Below, piece after piece: positions 51,000-59,236 of a stretch of DNA of 64,000 nt (position 1 is the first letter of the stretch; each line of letters opens with the position of its first letter). The notes below the pieces were generated by a model. That model did no database searches and was not told the origin of the DNA. It saw only the letters and a list, made by a program, of their open reading frames with translations. The translations under genes were made by a program, and so were the position numbers. The stretch lies in contig NZ_CP093313.1 in assembly GCF_025264625.1 (NCBI RefSeq), positions 4,216,001-4,280,000 of the forward strand, in the 5' to 3' direction. The stretch comes from Occallatibacter riparius (lineage in GTDB: Bacteria; Acidobacteriota; Terriglobia; Terriglobales; Acidobacteriaceae).

Positions 51000-52991
51000 A
51001 TGTTGCGTGCCCGGCTAATATTCTCTTGCCTCTTCCTTTCTCTCTCACTTCATGGAGCACCTGCTCAGGATGACGCCGGTCTTCCCCGCGTCGAATCTCC
51101 CAACGGCGCAGTCTCCATGATGCTGTTGACGCGTCCCGGCGCGAAAAGCGGCCTGCACTACATTGTTGAATTCCACGGCAAGCGCGTCTTCGATGAGTCC
51201 CTGCTCGGATTGAAGTTCGACGGGCAACCGCCACTCGGACCCGGGATGAAGCAAGTCGCAGTCAAGCCGAGCCAAGCCGACGAGACCTATACAATTCCGG
51301 CCGGCAAAACTAGCCAGGTCCGCGACCATTACAACGCAATCCGCGCCGATTTTGAGGACGATGCCAACCGTAAGCTCACGGTCGAAATCCGAGCTTACGA
51401 CGACGGGATCGCATTTCGCATGATCGTGCCCGACCAGCCCGGCCTCAAGCAAGTCCGTCTCGAGAAAGAACTCACAGACTTCCGCTTCAGCAAGGATGCC
51501 ATGACCTATCCGCTACTCCTCGATGGTTACCAGTCCTCCTATGAAGACGAGTACCAGGCGCGCAATGTGAGTGGTATCCATAACGATTGGCTCATAGGGC
51601 TGCCCCTTCTCACGGAAATTCCGGGCGTCGCGTGGGTGGGAATCACCGAGGCTGACATCGAGAACTATGCCGGCATGTACCTGCGCAAGGGTGACGAGCG
51701 CCTCGCATTGCGCACGCAACTCTCGCCTCGGATCGACCATCCCTCGATAGCAGTTGAAGGCGACGCGCCGCTTACCACGCCATGGCGTGTGCTCATGATC
51801 GCTGACAATCCCGGCCGTCTGATCGAATCGAACATCGTTCTGAATCTCAATCCGCCCTCAAAGATTGCCGACACCTCATGGATTAAAGCCGGAAAGACAT
51901 CATGGGACTGGTGGTCCGGCGACTACGCCGCCAACGTAACCTTCACGCCAGGCATGAACACTGCCACGCTCAAACACTACATCGACTTCTCCGCCGCATC
52001 TGGCTTCCCCTACATGCTCATTGACGCGGGCTGGGCGCTGGCCAATCGCAAATCGCCCGACGATTACGCAGCGGTTGCAGACATCACCAAATTCGATCCC
52101 GCTGTCGACATGCCCGAGCTGCTTCGCTATGCGAAGGAGAAGAACGTAAAGCTCTGGCTTTGGTCGCACTGGACGTCAGTCGACAAATACATGGACAAGG
52201 CCTTCCCGCTCTTCGAGCAGTGGGGCATCGCGGGCGTCAAGATCGACTTCATGCAACGGGACGATCAGCAGATGGTGGCCTGGTATCGTCACGTCGTGGA
52301 TCTCGCCGCACAGTATCACCTCATGATTGACTTCCACGGCGCCTTCAAGCCTGACGGCCTACGCCGCACGTATCCGAACCTGATCACGCGCGAAGGTGTC
52401 ATGGGCAAGGAGTATCTCAAGTGGAGCGCCCGCACCTCGCCCGTCCATAACACCACACTTCCGTTCACACGCATGCTCGCAGGGCCGCTCGACTACACGC
52501 CTGGCGCCTTCGGCAATGCGAACCGCGAGACCTTCGTCGGCCGCAACGTGCAGCCCATGAGCCTTGGCACGCGCGCGCATGAACTCGCGTTGTATGTGGT
52601 CCTTGAGAGCCCTCTCCAGATGGTCTCCGACTATCCTGAGCGCTACGCAGGTCAGCACGACTTCGAATTTATTAAGCAGGTACCCGCCACGTGGGATGAA
52701 GTGCGCGTCCTCGGTGGGCGCCCGATGGAGAACATCACCGTGGCGCGGCGCAGCGGTAAGGACTGGTACATCGGCTCCATTACCAACTGGGATGCCCGCA
52801 CTGTGCGCGTGCCGCTCGATTTTCTTGGGGAAGGGAAATACACGGCCGAAATTTACGCCGACGCCCCCGACGCCGACCAGAACGCTACCCACACCACATT
52901 CAGCACGCAGCCGGTCGATAAGACTTCGATCCTTGACGTGAAGATGGTTTCCGGCGGGGGGAACGCGATCTGGGTTCATCCATCGTCGTAG
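51000..52991 (+). CDS. GH97 family alpha-glycosidase, exported
   Basis: 663 residues with a signal peptide (LIFSCLFLSLSLHGAPAQ) and GGAG 9 nt before the ATG. GH97 layout: an N-terminal beta-supersandwich (~25-290), a catalytic barrel with SWDWWSGDY, YMLIDAGWA, LWSHW, GVKIDFMQRDDQ and DFHGAFKP, then REGVMGKEYLKWS and a C-terminal sandwich. KIDFM places an Asp at the position used as nucleophile by retaining GH97 members (alpha-galactosidase type) as opposed to the Glu-based inverting SusB type; this subtype call is tentative. A periplasmic enzyme for starch- or galactoside-like oligosaccharides. Confidence 0.88.
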   Translation: MLRARLIFSCLFLSLSLHGAPAQDDAGLPRVESPNGAVSMMLLTRPGAKSGLHYIVEFHGKRVFDESLLGLKFDGQPPLGPGMKQVAVKPSQADETYTIPAGKTSQVRDHYNAIRADFEDDANRKLTVEIRAYDDGIAFRMIVPDQPGLKQVRLEKELTDFRFSKDAMTYPLLLDGYQSSYEDEYQARNVSGIHNDWLIGLPLLTEIPGVAWVGITEADIENYAGMYLRKGDERLALRTQLSPRIDHPSIAVEGDAPLTTPWRVLMIADNPGRLIESNIVLNLNPPSKIADTSWIKAGKTSWDWWSGDYAANVTFTPGMNTATLKHYIDFSAASGFPYMLIDAGWALANRKSPDDYAAVADITKFDPAVDMPELLRYAKEKNVKLWLWSHWTSVDKYMDKAFPLFEQWGIAGVKIDFMQRDDQQMVAWYRHVVDLAAQYHLMIDFHGAFKPDGLRRTYPNLITREGVMGKEYLKWSARTSPVHNTTLPFTRMLAGPLDYTPGAFGNANRETFVGRNVQPMSLGTRAHELALYVVLESPLQMVSDYPERYAGQHDFEFIKQVPATWDEVRVLGGRPMENITVARRSGKDWYIGSITNWDARTVRVPLDFLGEGKYTAEIYADAPDADQNATHTTFSTQPVDKTSILDVKMVSGGGNAIWVHPSS

Positions 52992-53111
52992 CGAAGCGGG
53001 CCGCCGTCTCGCGCGATCAAATTAACTGTGTGTTGACGTTGAAGCGTGCTGCAACCAAACATTTGCAGGCGCTTCATCCTCCTCTTACAGTGATCGCCCG
53101 ACAATAACCGC

Positions 53112-54005
53112 GTGAATCCGCCCATTGTCGACACGGCTACAGTTGAGCCGGCAGTTCCAACTGCCTGCGTTGTTGAAGTTCCTGTTCCCCAGCGCACGTC
53201 GCTTCGTGCGCCGATTGGTTCCTCGCCTCGCGTTCACGCGGAAGTCGGGCGCTACCGGTTGCGTCTTGCTGAAACAGCTGAAGATCGGGAAGCCGCATGC
53301 CGTTTGCGCTTCCGCGTCTTCAATCTGGAACTAGGCGAGGGCCTCGAAAGCTCCTATGAGACGGGGCTCGATACGGATCCATTTGACAGGTTTTGCGAGC
53401 ACCTCCTTGTGGAAGACAAGCATCAGGAGAATTCCTCGCGTGCCATTGTCGGCACGTACCGCATGCAGTCGGGCATCACCGCCGCCTTGAACCTTGGCTA
53501 CTACTCCGAGCAAGAGTTCGACCTATCGCTATACGAATCATTGCGTCCCGAAATTCTAGAGTTGGGTCGCGCATCCATCGACCGCGATCACCGCACGCCG
53601 GAGGTTCTGACCTTACTGTGGCGGGGCATCGCGCAGTACGCCACGGATGCGGGGCTCCGCTACCTGATTGGGTGTTCTTCGCTCAATTCGCGCAATCCCG
53701 GCGAAGGATGGGACCTCTATCGCCAGTTGGAGAATTACCGCGTCGGATCGGGATCTAGCACGCATCCAACACCTGCTTATGAATGCCCGATGGAGAAGAT
53801 CACGCGTGCTGACGCAGACAGCATGACTGTGGAAGCGGTCAAGGTTCCCAGGTTGCTCAAGACTTATCTCGCTATCGGCGCCCGCATCGCGGCACCGCCG
53901 GCGTGGGATCGCGCATTCGGCACGATAGACTTCCTGACTATACTCGATCTAAAGTTGCTGTCGTCGGCGGCGCGTAACCGGTTCCTGGCGCCGCTCGCAC
54001 AGTAG
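53112..54005 (+). CDS. GNAT acyltransferase, OlsB-like (ornithine lipid synthesis)
   Basis: 297 residues from a GTG start. After a Pro/Val-rich N-terminal ~45 residues, the acyltransferase_5/OlsB-type GNAT domain follows (RYRLRLAETAEDREAACRLRFRVF...ELGRASIDRDHRTPEVL...GCSSLNSRNPGEGWDLY). OlsB transfers a 3-hydroxyacyl group from ACP to ornithine. The gene is followed 10 nt later by a PlsC-type acyltransferase, matching the olsB-olsA pairing known in other bacteria. Members of this family are sometimes annotated as hemolysins, without good reason. Confidence 0.82.
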   Translation: MNPPIVDTATVEPAVPTACVVEVPVPQRTSLRAPIGSSPRVHAEVGRYRLRLAETAEDREAACRLRFRVFNLELGEGLESSYETGLDTDPFDRFCEHLLVEDKHQENSSRAIVGTYRMQSGITAALNLGYYSEQEFDLSLYESLRPEILELGRASIDRDHRTPEVLTLLWRGIAQYATDAGLRYLIGCSSLNSRNPGEGWDLYRQLENYRVGSGSSTHPTPAYECPMEKITRADADSMTVEAVKVPRLLKTYLAIGARIAAPPAWDRAFGTIDFLTILDLKLLSSAARNRFLAPLAQ

Positions 54006-54015
54006 ACTTGACGCG

Positions 54016-54768
54016 ATGAACCTTCGCACAGTCCGCCGCGCACTCGCGCTCATATGGGCTCTCGCATTCTGCATGGTGCGCCTCGTGCTGATGCGGGTCG
54101 GCGGCCCGCTGACCGCGGTGCAGCGTGCGCTCTGGCTGCAGAGCGCCTGCCGCGGAGTCTTGCGCAGCGTCGGCGTGCGTTGCACAGTTAGCGGAACGCC
54201 GCCCACGCATGGCCTTGTCGTATCCAATCACCTGAGCTACCTCGATATCGCAGTCTTCAGCAGCGTGATGCCCTGCGTATTCGTCTCGAAAGCCGAAATA
54301 GCGAAGTGGCCGTACTTCGGCCTCGCCGCGCGTGCGGGCGGCACTATTTTCCTCGACCGCTCCAGCAGAGCATCCGCGGCTGCGGCCGCCAGCGAAATTG
54401 CGGAACGGCTTAGACTCCCCGTTCCCGTGTTGCTCTTTCCTGAAGGCACCAGCACGGACGGGTCAGAAGTGCTGCGCTTTCACTCGGCATTATTCCAGCC
54501 GGCCATCGATGAGCACGCGTCCGTCACAGCTGCCGCTTTGCGTTATGTGCCTGACGGCGATCTTCGTGAAAGCGAGTACTGCTGGTACGGAGATGCGGAC
54601 TTCCTCGCCCACCTCTGGAAGCTGCTCCGGGCACCGGGCTTTTCGGCGGAAATTGTTTTTGGCGAGCCGGCTCTCCACTCCGATAGGCGCACCGCCGCTC
54701 TAGCCAATCATGAATCTATAGTGGAAATGCGCGCACATTCGGTCCGCGCGGTTCATGTTCACGCCTGA
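54016..54768 (+). CDS. 1-acyl-glycerol-3-phosphate acyltransferase family, OlsA-like
   Basis: 250 residues with an N-terminal membrane segment (ALALIWALAFCMVRLVLM). The PlsC-family motifs are in order: NHLSYLD (NHx4D, ~72-78), the FLDR segment and FPEGTST. It acylates lyso-lipids; paired with the OlsB-like gene, lyso-ornithine lipid is the likely substrate. The stop is 7 nt from the convergent LacI gene. Plain phospholipid synthesis (PlsC) is the alternative. Confidence 0.85.
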   Translation: MNLRTVRRALALIWALAFCMVRLVLMRVGGPLTAVQRALWLQSACRGVLRSVGVRCTVSGTPPTHGLVVSNHLSYLDIAVFSSVMPCVFVSKAEIAKWPYFGLAARAGGTIFLDRSSRASAAAAASEIAERLRLPVPVLLFPEGTSTDGSEVLRFHSALFQPAIDEHASVTAAALRYVPDGDLRESEYCWYGDADFLAHLWKLLRAPGFSAEIVFGEPALHSDRRTAALANHESIVEMRAHSVRAVHVHA

Positions 54769-54775
54769 AGAAGAA

Positions 54776-55825
54776 CTAAACCCATCCTGGCGGGGCGGTC
54801 GACTCCCGAATTACCAGGCTCGTCGAGACCAGAAACTCGCGTTGTATCTGTGCTGCGGGTGCAGCTTCTGCCTGCTGACGCAAAGCATCGAAGGAAGCCC
54901 TTGCCAAGTCGGTGCGGGACAGCCGGATAGTGGTCAGCGGCGGCAGCGTGAATTCGCAGAAGTCGATGTCGTCCAGTCCAACTACAGACAGGTCCTGCGG
55001 TACGCGCAGGCCTTTCATGTAGCCGGCGCGCAGCACGCCGATGGCGGTCATATCGTTCGAGCAGATGACCGCCGTGGGACGCGTACCCAGCGTCTGTAAT
55101 TTCTCAAAACCAGCAACGCCGCCACGCAGAGTGTGATCGCAGACAATTACGGAAGCTGGATCTACCGGCAACCCCGCTTCCTGCATCGCATTGCGAAAGT
55201 CGTTCTCGCGCGTGATTGCCGAGTGTAGTGTGTGAGGTCCGGCAAGAAAAGCGATCTTTCGGTGCCCGAGGCCAACCAGGTGCCTGACCGCTGCCTTGAA
55301 GCCGGTTGAGTAGTCCAGCAGGATCGTACTGCTCTTCGGGTCATCCAACTTGAATTCGGCCAGCACCAGCGGGACGTTATGGTGCGCCAGCTGATCAAGC
55401 ACGGGCTCTTCCTCGCCGAAGGTCAGCACTGCAACGCCTTCCACCTTGCGCTCGAGCATGCGTCGCACGCAGGTTGTCAGGATGGCTGGATCACTGTTTG
55501 ATGAACTGACAAGGATTTCGTAGCCGTTGGCCACCGCCACTTCTTCGAAGCTCTGGATCAGCTCAGGGAAGAACGGGTTCGTGATGTTTTCCACGATGAT
55601 GCCGAAGAGCCGGCTGCGCCCGGAGACAAGGCTCCGCGCATGGGTGTTGGGGAAGTAGTTCAACTGCTCAATGGCCTGCCAAACGCGCTTGCTCAGGCGG
55701 TCGCTTACAGCCGGCGAACCGTTGATTGTGCGCGACACCGTGGCGATTGACACTTTGGCCAATGCGGCGACGGTGCGGATATCCGCCGCTTTGGCGACGG
55801 TCTTGCGGGTTCCTTTCCGGGGCAC
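54776..55825 (-). CDS. LacI family transcriptional regulator
   Basis: 349 residues. The HTH (~15-70) has IRTVAALAKVSIATVSRTING with hinge helix RSLVSGRSRLFGI, followed by the periplasmic-binding-protein-like effector domain (~72-340). It represses carbohydrate genes in response to a sugar or sugar-phosphate. It lies 79 nt after the glycerate kinase gene on the same strand, so glycerate/hexuronate metabolism could be a target. Not proven by a visible operator. Confidence 0.92.
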   Translation of the reverse strand: MPRKGTRKTVAKAADIRTVAALAKVSIATVSRTINGSPAVSDRLSKRVWQAIEQLNYFPNTHARSLVSGRSRLFGIIVENITNPFFPELIQSFEEVAVANGYEILVSSSNSDPAILTTCVRRMLERKVEGVAVLTFGEEEPVLDQLAHHNVPLVLAEFKLDDPKSSTILLDYSTGFKAAVRHLVGLGHRKIAFLAGPHTLHSAITRENDFRNAMQEAGLPVDPASVIVCDHTLRGGVAGFEKLQTLGTRPTAVICSNDMTAIGVLRAGYMKGLRVPQDLSVVGLDDIDFCEFTLPPLTTIRLSRTDLARASFDALRQQAEAAPAAQIQREFLVSTSLVIRESTAPPGWV

Positions 55826-55904
55826 GCAATCATCCTAAAGCACTTGCGCGCACAGACAAAGGAATCTTTCTCTAGAACCCGTTTTCAGGTCGGATTTCCC
55901 AGGC

Positions 55905-57344
55905 TCAGCCCGAGATCAGCAACCGCAGATCGCGCAGGTTGTGGCCCGTCGGTCCGGTCACAACCGAATCGCCCAGGGCCGTGAACAGCGGGCACGCGTT
56001 GAACTCCGCCAGTGATCGCGCCGGGTCAAACCCGAAAGCCTCGGCGCGCGCAATCGTCGTCGGGTCGGAAATGGCGCCCGCAGATTGCGTGTTGCCGTCG
56101 ATACCGTCGGTGCCAGCGCTCAGCACTGTCATCGCCTCGCCCGGGTGCTTCGCCAACTCCAGTGCGCAGGCCAGCGCGAACTGTTGATTGCGGCCGCCTG
56201 CACCCGGCGTGCGATTCAGTGTCACCGTCACCTCTCCCGCGGATACGAGGCAGAGCCGCTGATGCGCAGAGCGGAGAGTGTGGAACTGCTCCAGGAGATA
56301 GCGGGCCGCATCGGCATAGTCCCAGTCGTCGCAGCTATTGTCGACCGCCACGAAGTAGCCGGCTCTCTGGGCAACGGCTCGAGCATTCTCAACCAGGTCG
56401 TGGCTCGAGAGCAGAATCTCGAAGACAGAGTCGCGAAATGCGTCGTCCTCGTCTTTCATGGTTGCGGCGGCCGTGATCCGCCGCGCCAGCACCGCTTCTG
56501 CGATCTTCGGAAGCAGCGGACGCTGCTTCTTGTTTCCCGGCGACTCCGGCATGTCTTCGCGCTCGAAGAATTGGCGTACCTGGGCCGGAAACTTTTCGTT
56601 CAACTCGTACTTCGCGATGATGGCGCGTACATCCTCGACCGTGCTGTGGTCCGGCGACGTCGGTCCCGAGGACAATGCGTCCAGCGAACGCAGCGGCACG
56701 TCGGGCAGCAGCAGTGACACCTTCAGTGCTTCTGGCGCTGCCATCGCCAGCCGACCACCTTTCACCTGCGAGAAGTGCTTACGCAGTGTGTTGATCTGGT
56801 CGATCGGTGCGCCCGACGCCAGCAGCGCCTGGTGGAAGGCGCGTGTGTCCTCCAGGGTGATCGCTGGATCAATCGGCAGGTCAAACAGCGCCGACCCGCC
56901 GCCAGAGATGAGGAAGAAGACCAGCGTATCCTTCTTCGCTTTCTTCAGCATTGCCAATGCGGCCCGTGCGGCGGCGAACGAGTCCTCGTTCGGCAGAGGG
57001 TGCCCGCCCTCGAAGTACCGAAATCGCCAGTTGCGTCTTTTCGGCAGGACGCTTGAGCAGCAGATGCCCCGCAGTCCCTTTCTCCGCTTCATGCGTTCCA
57101 GCAGCACCTCCACCATCGGCCCAGCCGCCTTGCCCAGCGCGATTACGAATACGCGCTTGTAATGCGAGAGGTCGATCGTATCCGGGCCGCTGCCGTCCGG
57201 CATCAGGCGATGCAGTACGTTACCTTCGAATCGCAACCGTCGGTCGAAAGCCGATTCGATGCTGCACGCCGCCAGCGCACCGGTGAAAATTTCTGTTGCC
57301 GTTGCGTGCAGGTTCTCGAGAGCCGCGTCGCTCACCGGGGTCAT
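55905..57344 (-). CDS. Glycerate 2-kinase (MOFRL family)
   Basis: 479 residues from ATG 57344 with AAGGAG 8 nt upstream, overlapping the upstream hydrolase stop (ATGA). The N-terminal DUF4147/GckA domain has VFVIALGKAAGPM and LISGGGSALFDLP, and the C-terminal MOFRL domain has LVSAGEVTVTL...GAGGRNQQFALACAL and SAGTDGIDGNTQSAGAI. It phosphorylates D-glycerate to 2-phosphoglycerate. It feeds products of serine, glycolate or sugar-acid breakdown into glycolysis. Confidence 0.9.
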   Translation of the reverse strand: MTPVSDAALENLHATATEIFTGALAACSIESAFDRRLRFEGNVLHRLMPDGSGPDTIDLSHYKRVFVIALGKAAGPMVEVLLERMKRRKGLRGICCSSVLPKRRNWRFRYFEGGHPLPNEDSFAAARAALAMLKKAKKDTLVFFLISGGGSALFDLPIDPAITLEDTRAFHQALLASGAPIDQINTLRKHFSQVKGGRLAMAAPEALKVSLLLPDVPLRSLDALSSGPTSPDHSTVEDVRAIIAKYELNEKFPAQVRQFFEREDMPESPGNKKQRPLLPKIAEAVLARRITAAATMKDEDDAFRDSVFEILLSSHDLVENARAVAQRAGYFVAVDNSCDDWDYADAARYLLEQFHTLRSAHQRLCLVSAGEVTVTLNRTPGAGGRNQQFALACALELAKHPGEAMTVLSAGTDGIDGNTQSAGAISDPTTIARAEAFGFDPARSLAEFNACPLFTALGDSVVTGPTGHNLRDLRLLISG

Positions 57345-58039
57345 AGCGCTTGCTCCTTCAACCAACCGGCCAGGGAGCTCTGCATCAACGCCAGGTGGCC
57401 GGTAAAGAAATGATCGGCGCCGGGAACAAGCACCAGTTTTCGCGGTTCAGATGCGGCGGCAATCAGGGTCTCGAGCTCGTCACGCGGAGCGTATTGATCC
57501 TGGTCGCCGCTGAGGAACAGCTTGGGTAGATGAAGATGTTTCAGAAATGAATAGCGGTAGGTTCTTCCGGCGGCATGCGTGGGCAGGCCGAGAGCTGCCA
57601 CAGCTCGCACGGGAGTTCCCGTCTCCGTGCAGGCCTTGAGGGCCATGGCGGCGCCGAAGCTGAACCCAGCGACGATAATCGGCAGCGCGTACTCGTTTTC
57701 AAGCCAGTTAAGCGCTGCTAGCACATCATTCCACTCGTCCTTGCCGTCGTGTTCGCCCTCACTCAGCCCGGTCCCGCGGAAGTTGAATCGAAGCACCGGC
57801 CAGCGCAGGCCCCACTCAGGCGCGTTCAGTACCTTCATGGCGTGGTAGACAACCTTATTGTGAAGGGTGCCGCCGCCTTTAGGATGCGGATGGCAGACGA
57901 GGGCGGCGAAGGGTGCATCGGGTTGGCCCTCGTTGACCACCGCTTCGAGGCGACCTTCCGGGCCCGTGAGGTCAATGCTGCGCAATCGCGCTGTCGCTGC
58001 CTTGCGGCCGGCCTTCACGGATGCGCCTAGGCTGGTCAT
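57341..58039 (-). CDS. Alpha/beta hydrolase
   Basis: 232 residues. Signatures: VCHPHPKGGGTLHNKVV (oxyanion region), FNFRGTGLSEG, nucleophile elbow GFSFGAA (GxSxG), LSGDQDQYAPRDELE (Asp) and a late His in PGADHFFTGHL. This is the cytosolic dienelactone-hydrolase/AB-hydrolase type found across bacteria. Coupled to glycerate kinase by a 4-base overlap. Substrate unknown. Confidence 0.88.
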   Translation of the reverse strand: MTSLGASVKAGRKAATARLRSIDLTGPEGRLEAVVNEGQPDAPFAALVCHPHPKGGGTLHNKVVYHAMKVLNAPEWGLRWPVLRFNFRGTGLSEGEHDGKDEWNDVLAALNWLENEYALPIIVAGFSFGAAMALKACTETGTPVRAVAALGLPTHAAGRTYRYSFLKHLHLPKLFLSGDQDQYAPRDELETLIAAASEPRKLVLVPGADHFFTGHLALMQSSLAGWLKEQAL

Positions 58040-58129
58040 TCACCTTCGATTGTACGCTCGAAAGCGTTTTCATCTGCGAGCGCGGGGCTGACTGCTTCGG
58101 CCGAGCTGGTGGGATATTCTGGCATCATC

Positions 58130-59167
58130 ATGTCCCAGAATGCTCCGATCGACCCTATCCGGTTGACCCATCAACTTGTTGACATTGAATCCACTACGTA
58201 CGGTGAGGGTCGGTGCGGCGATTTTCTGGCGGACTACCTTGCCGGTCGCGGTTGGGAAGTGGAGAAGATGGAGGTTCCGCCTCCGACGGATTGCGCTCCC
58301 TGCGGCCCGCGCTGGAATGTATACGCTGGTCCGGCCGGCCAGTCGCCGGACCTAGTTTTTTCGACGCACATCGATACCGTTCCGCCGTACATTCCTTTTA
58401 GTGAGGACGAGGAATTCCTCTATGGACGCGGTGTTTGCGATGCGAAGGGCATCATGGCGGCGCAGGTCGCTGCCGCCGAAGCGCTCAGGGCGGACAGCTA
58501 TCGGATCGGGTTGCTCTTTGTGTCCGGCGAAGAGCGCGACTCCGCAGGAGCCAAAGTAGCCAACGAGCGCCCTAAAGGCAGCCGGTTCCTCATTAATGGG
58601 GAGCCGACGGATAATCGCCTGGCGATCGCTTCGAAGGGTGCTCTGCGTTCGATCCTTCGCGCTTCCGGAACTATGGCGCATTCGGCGTACCCGGAGTTGG
58701 GCGACTCTGCGATTCACAAACTGATTGAAGTGCTCGGGCGCCTGCTAAAGCTCGATCTGCCGGTCACAGAAGACGTCGGTCCGACGACAGTGAACGTGGG
58801 CCTCGTCAACGGCGGCCGCGCTCCGAACGTCATTGCAGATAAGGCGGAAGCCCAGGTTCTGACTAGGCTTGTGGGTGACGGTGCTCCTGTTCGTCAGGCC
58901 ATCCTCGAAGCGTCTGAAGGACTCGCGGACGTTGATTTCACACTGGAGATTCCGTTTGTCCGGTTGCGCGCCGTGCCAGGTTTGCCGACCATGATCGCCA
59001 AGTTCACGACGGACATTCCATGGTTGAGCAACTGGGGCGAGCCGCTGCTGCTTGGTCCTGGATCCATCCACGTGGCGCATACTCCGTACGAGAAGATCGC
59101 CAAGCGCGAACTGGTTGAGGCGGTCGACCTTTACGCGAAGGTGGCGAAGCAGCTCCTGGCCGGCTAA
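58130..59167 (+). CDS. M20 family metallopeptidase / deacylase (ArgE/DapE-like)
   Basis: 345 residues from ATG 58130 (a GTG seven codons upstream is unlikely). Zinc-site motifs: STHIDTVPP (His, Asp), GRGVCDAKGIMAAQ (Asp), GEERDSAGA (catalytic Glu then Glu) and GEPTDN. The lid domain carries GTMAHSAYPELGDSAI (His). This is the ArgE/DapE/CPG2 group, with cytosolic aminoacylase or dipeptidase activity. Substrate not determined. It converges with the ADOP gene, with no terminator visible between. Confidence 0.9.
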   Translation: MSQNAPIDPIRLTHQLVDIESTTYGEGRCGDFLADYLAGRGWEVEKMEVPPPTDCAPCGPRWNVYAGPAGQSPDLVFSTHIDTVPPYIPFSEDEEFLYGRGVCDAKGIMAAQVAAAEALRADSYRIGLLFVSGEERDSAGAKVANERPKGSRFLINGEPTDNRLAIASKGALRSILRASGTMAHSAYPELGDSAIHKLIEVLGRLLKLDLPVTEDVGPTTVNVGLVNGGRAPNVIADKAEAQVLTRLVGDGAPVRQAILEASEGLADVDFTLEIPFVRLRAVPGLPTMIAKFTTDIPWLSNWGEPLLLGPGSIHVAHTPYEKIAKRELVEAVDLYAKVAKQLLAG

Positions 59168-59236
59168 TCGCACTCAGTCTGCCTACCACGTCAGCTACTC
59201 GAAGAGGGGCGAAGCAATCGGGCGCAATGAAGGCGC

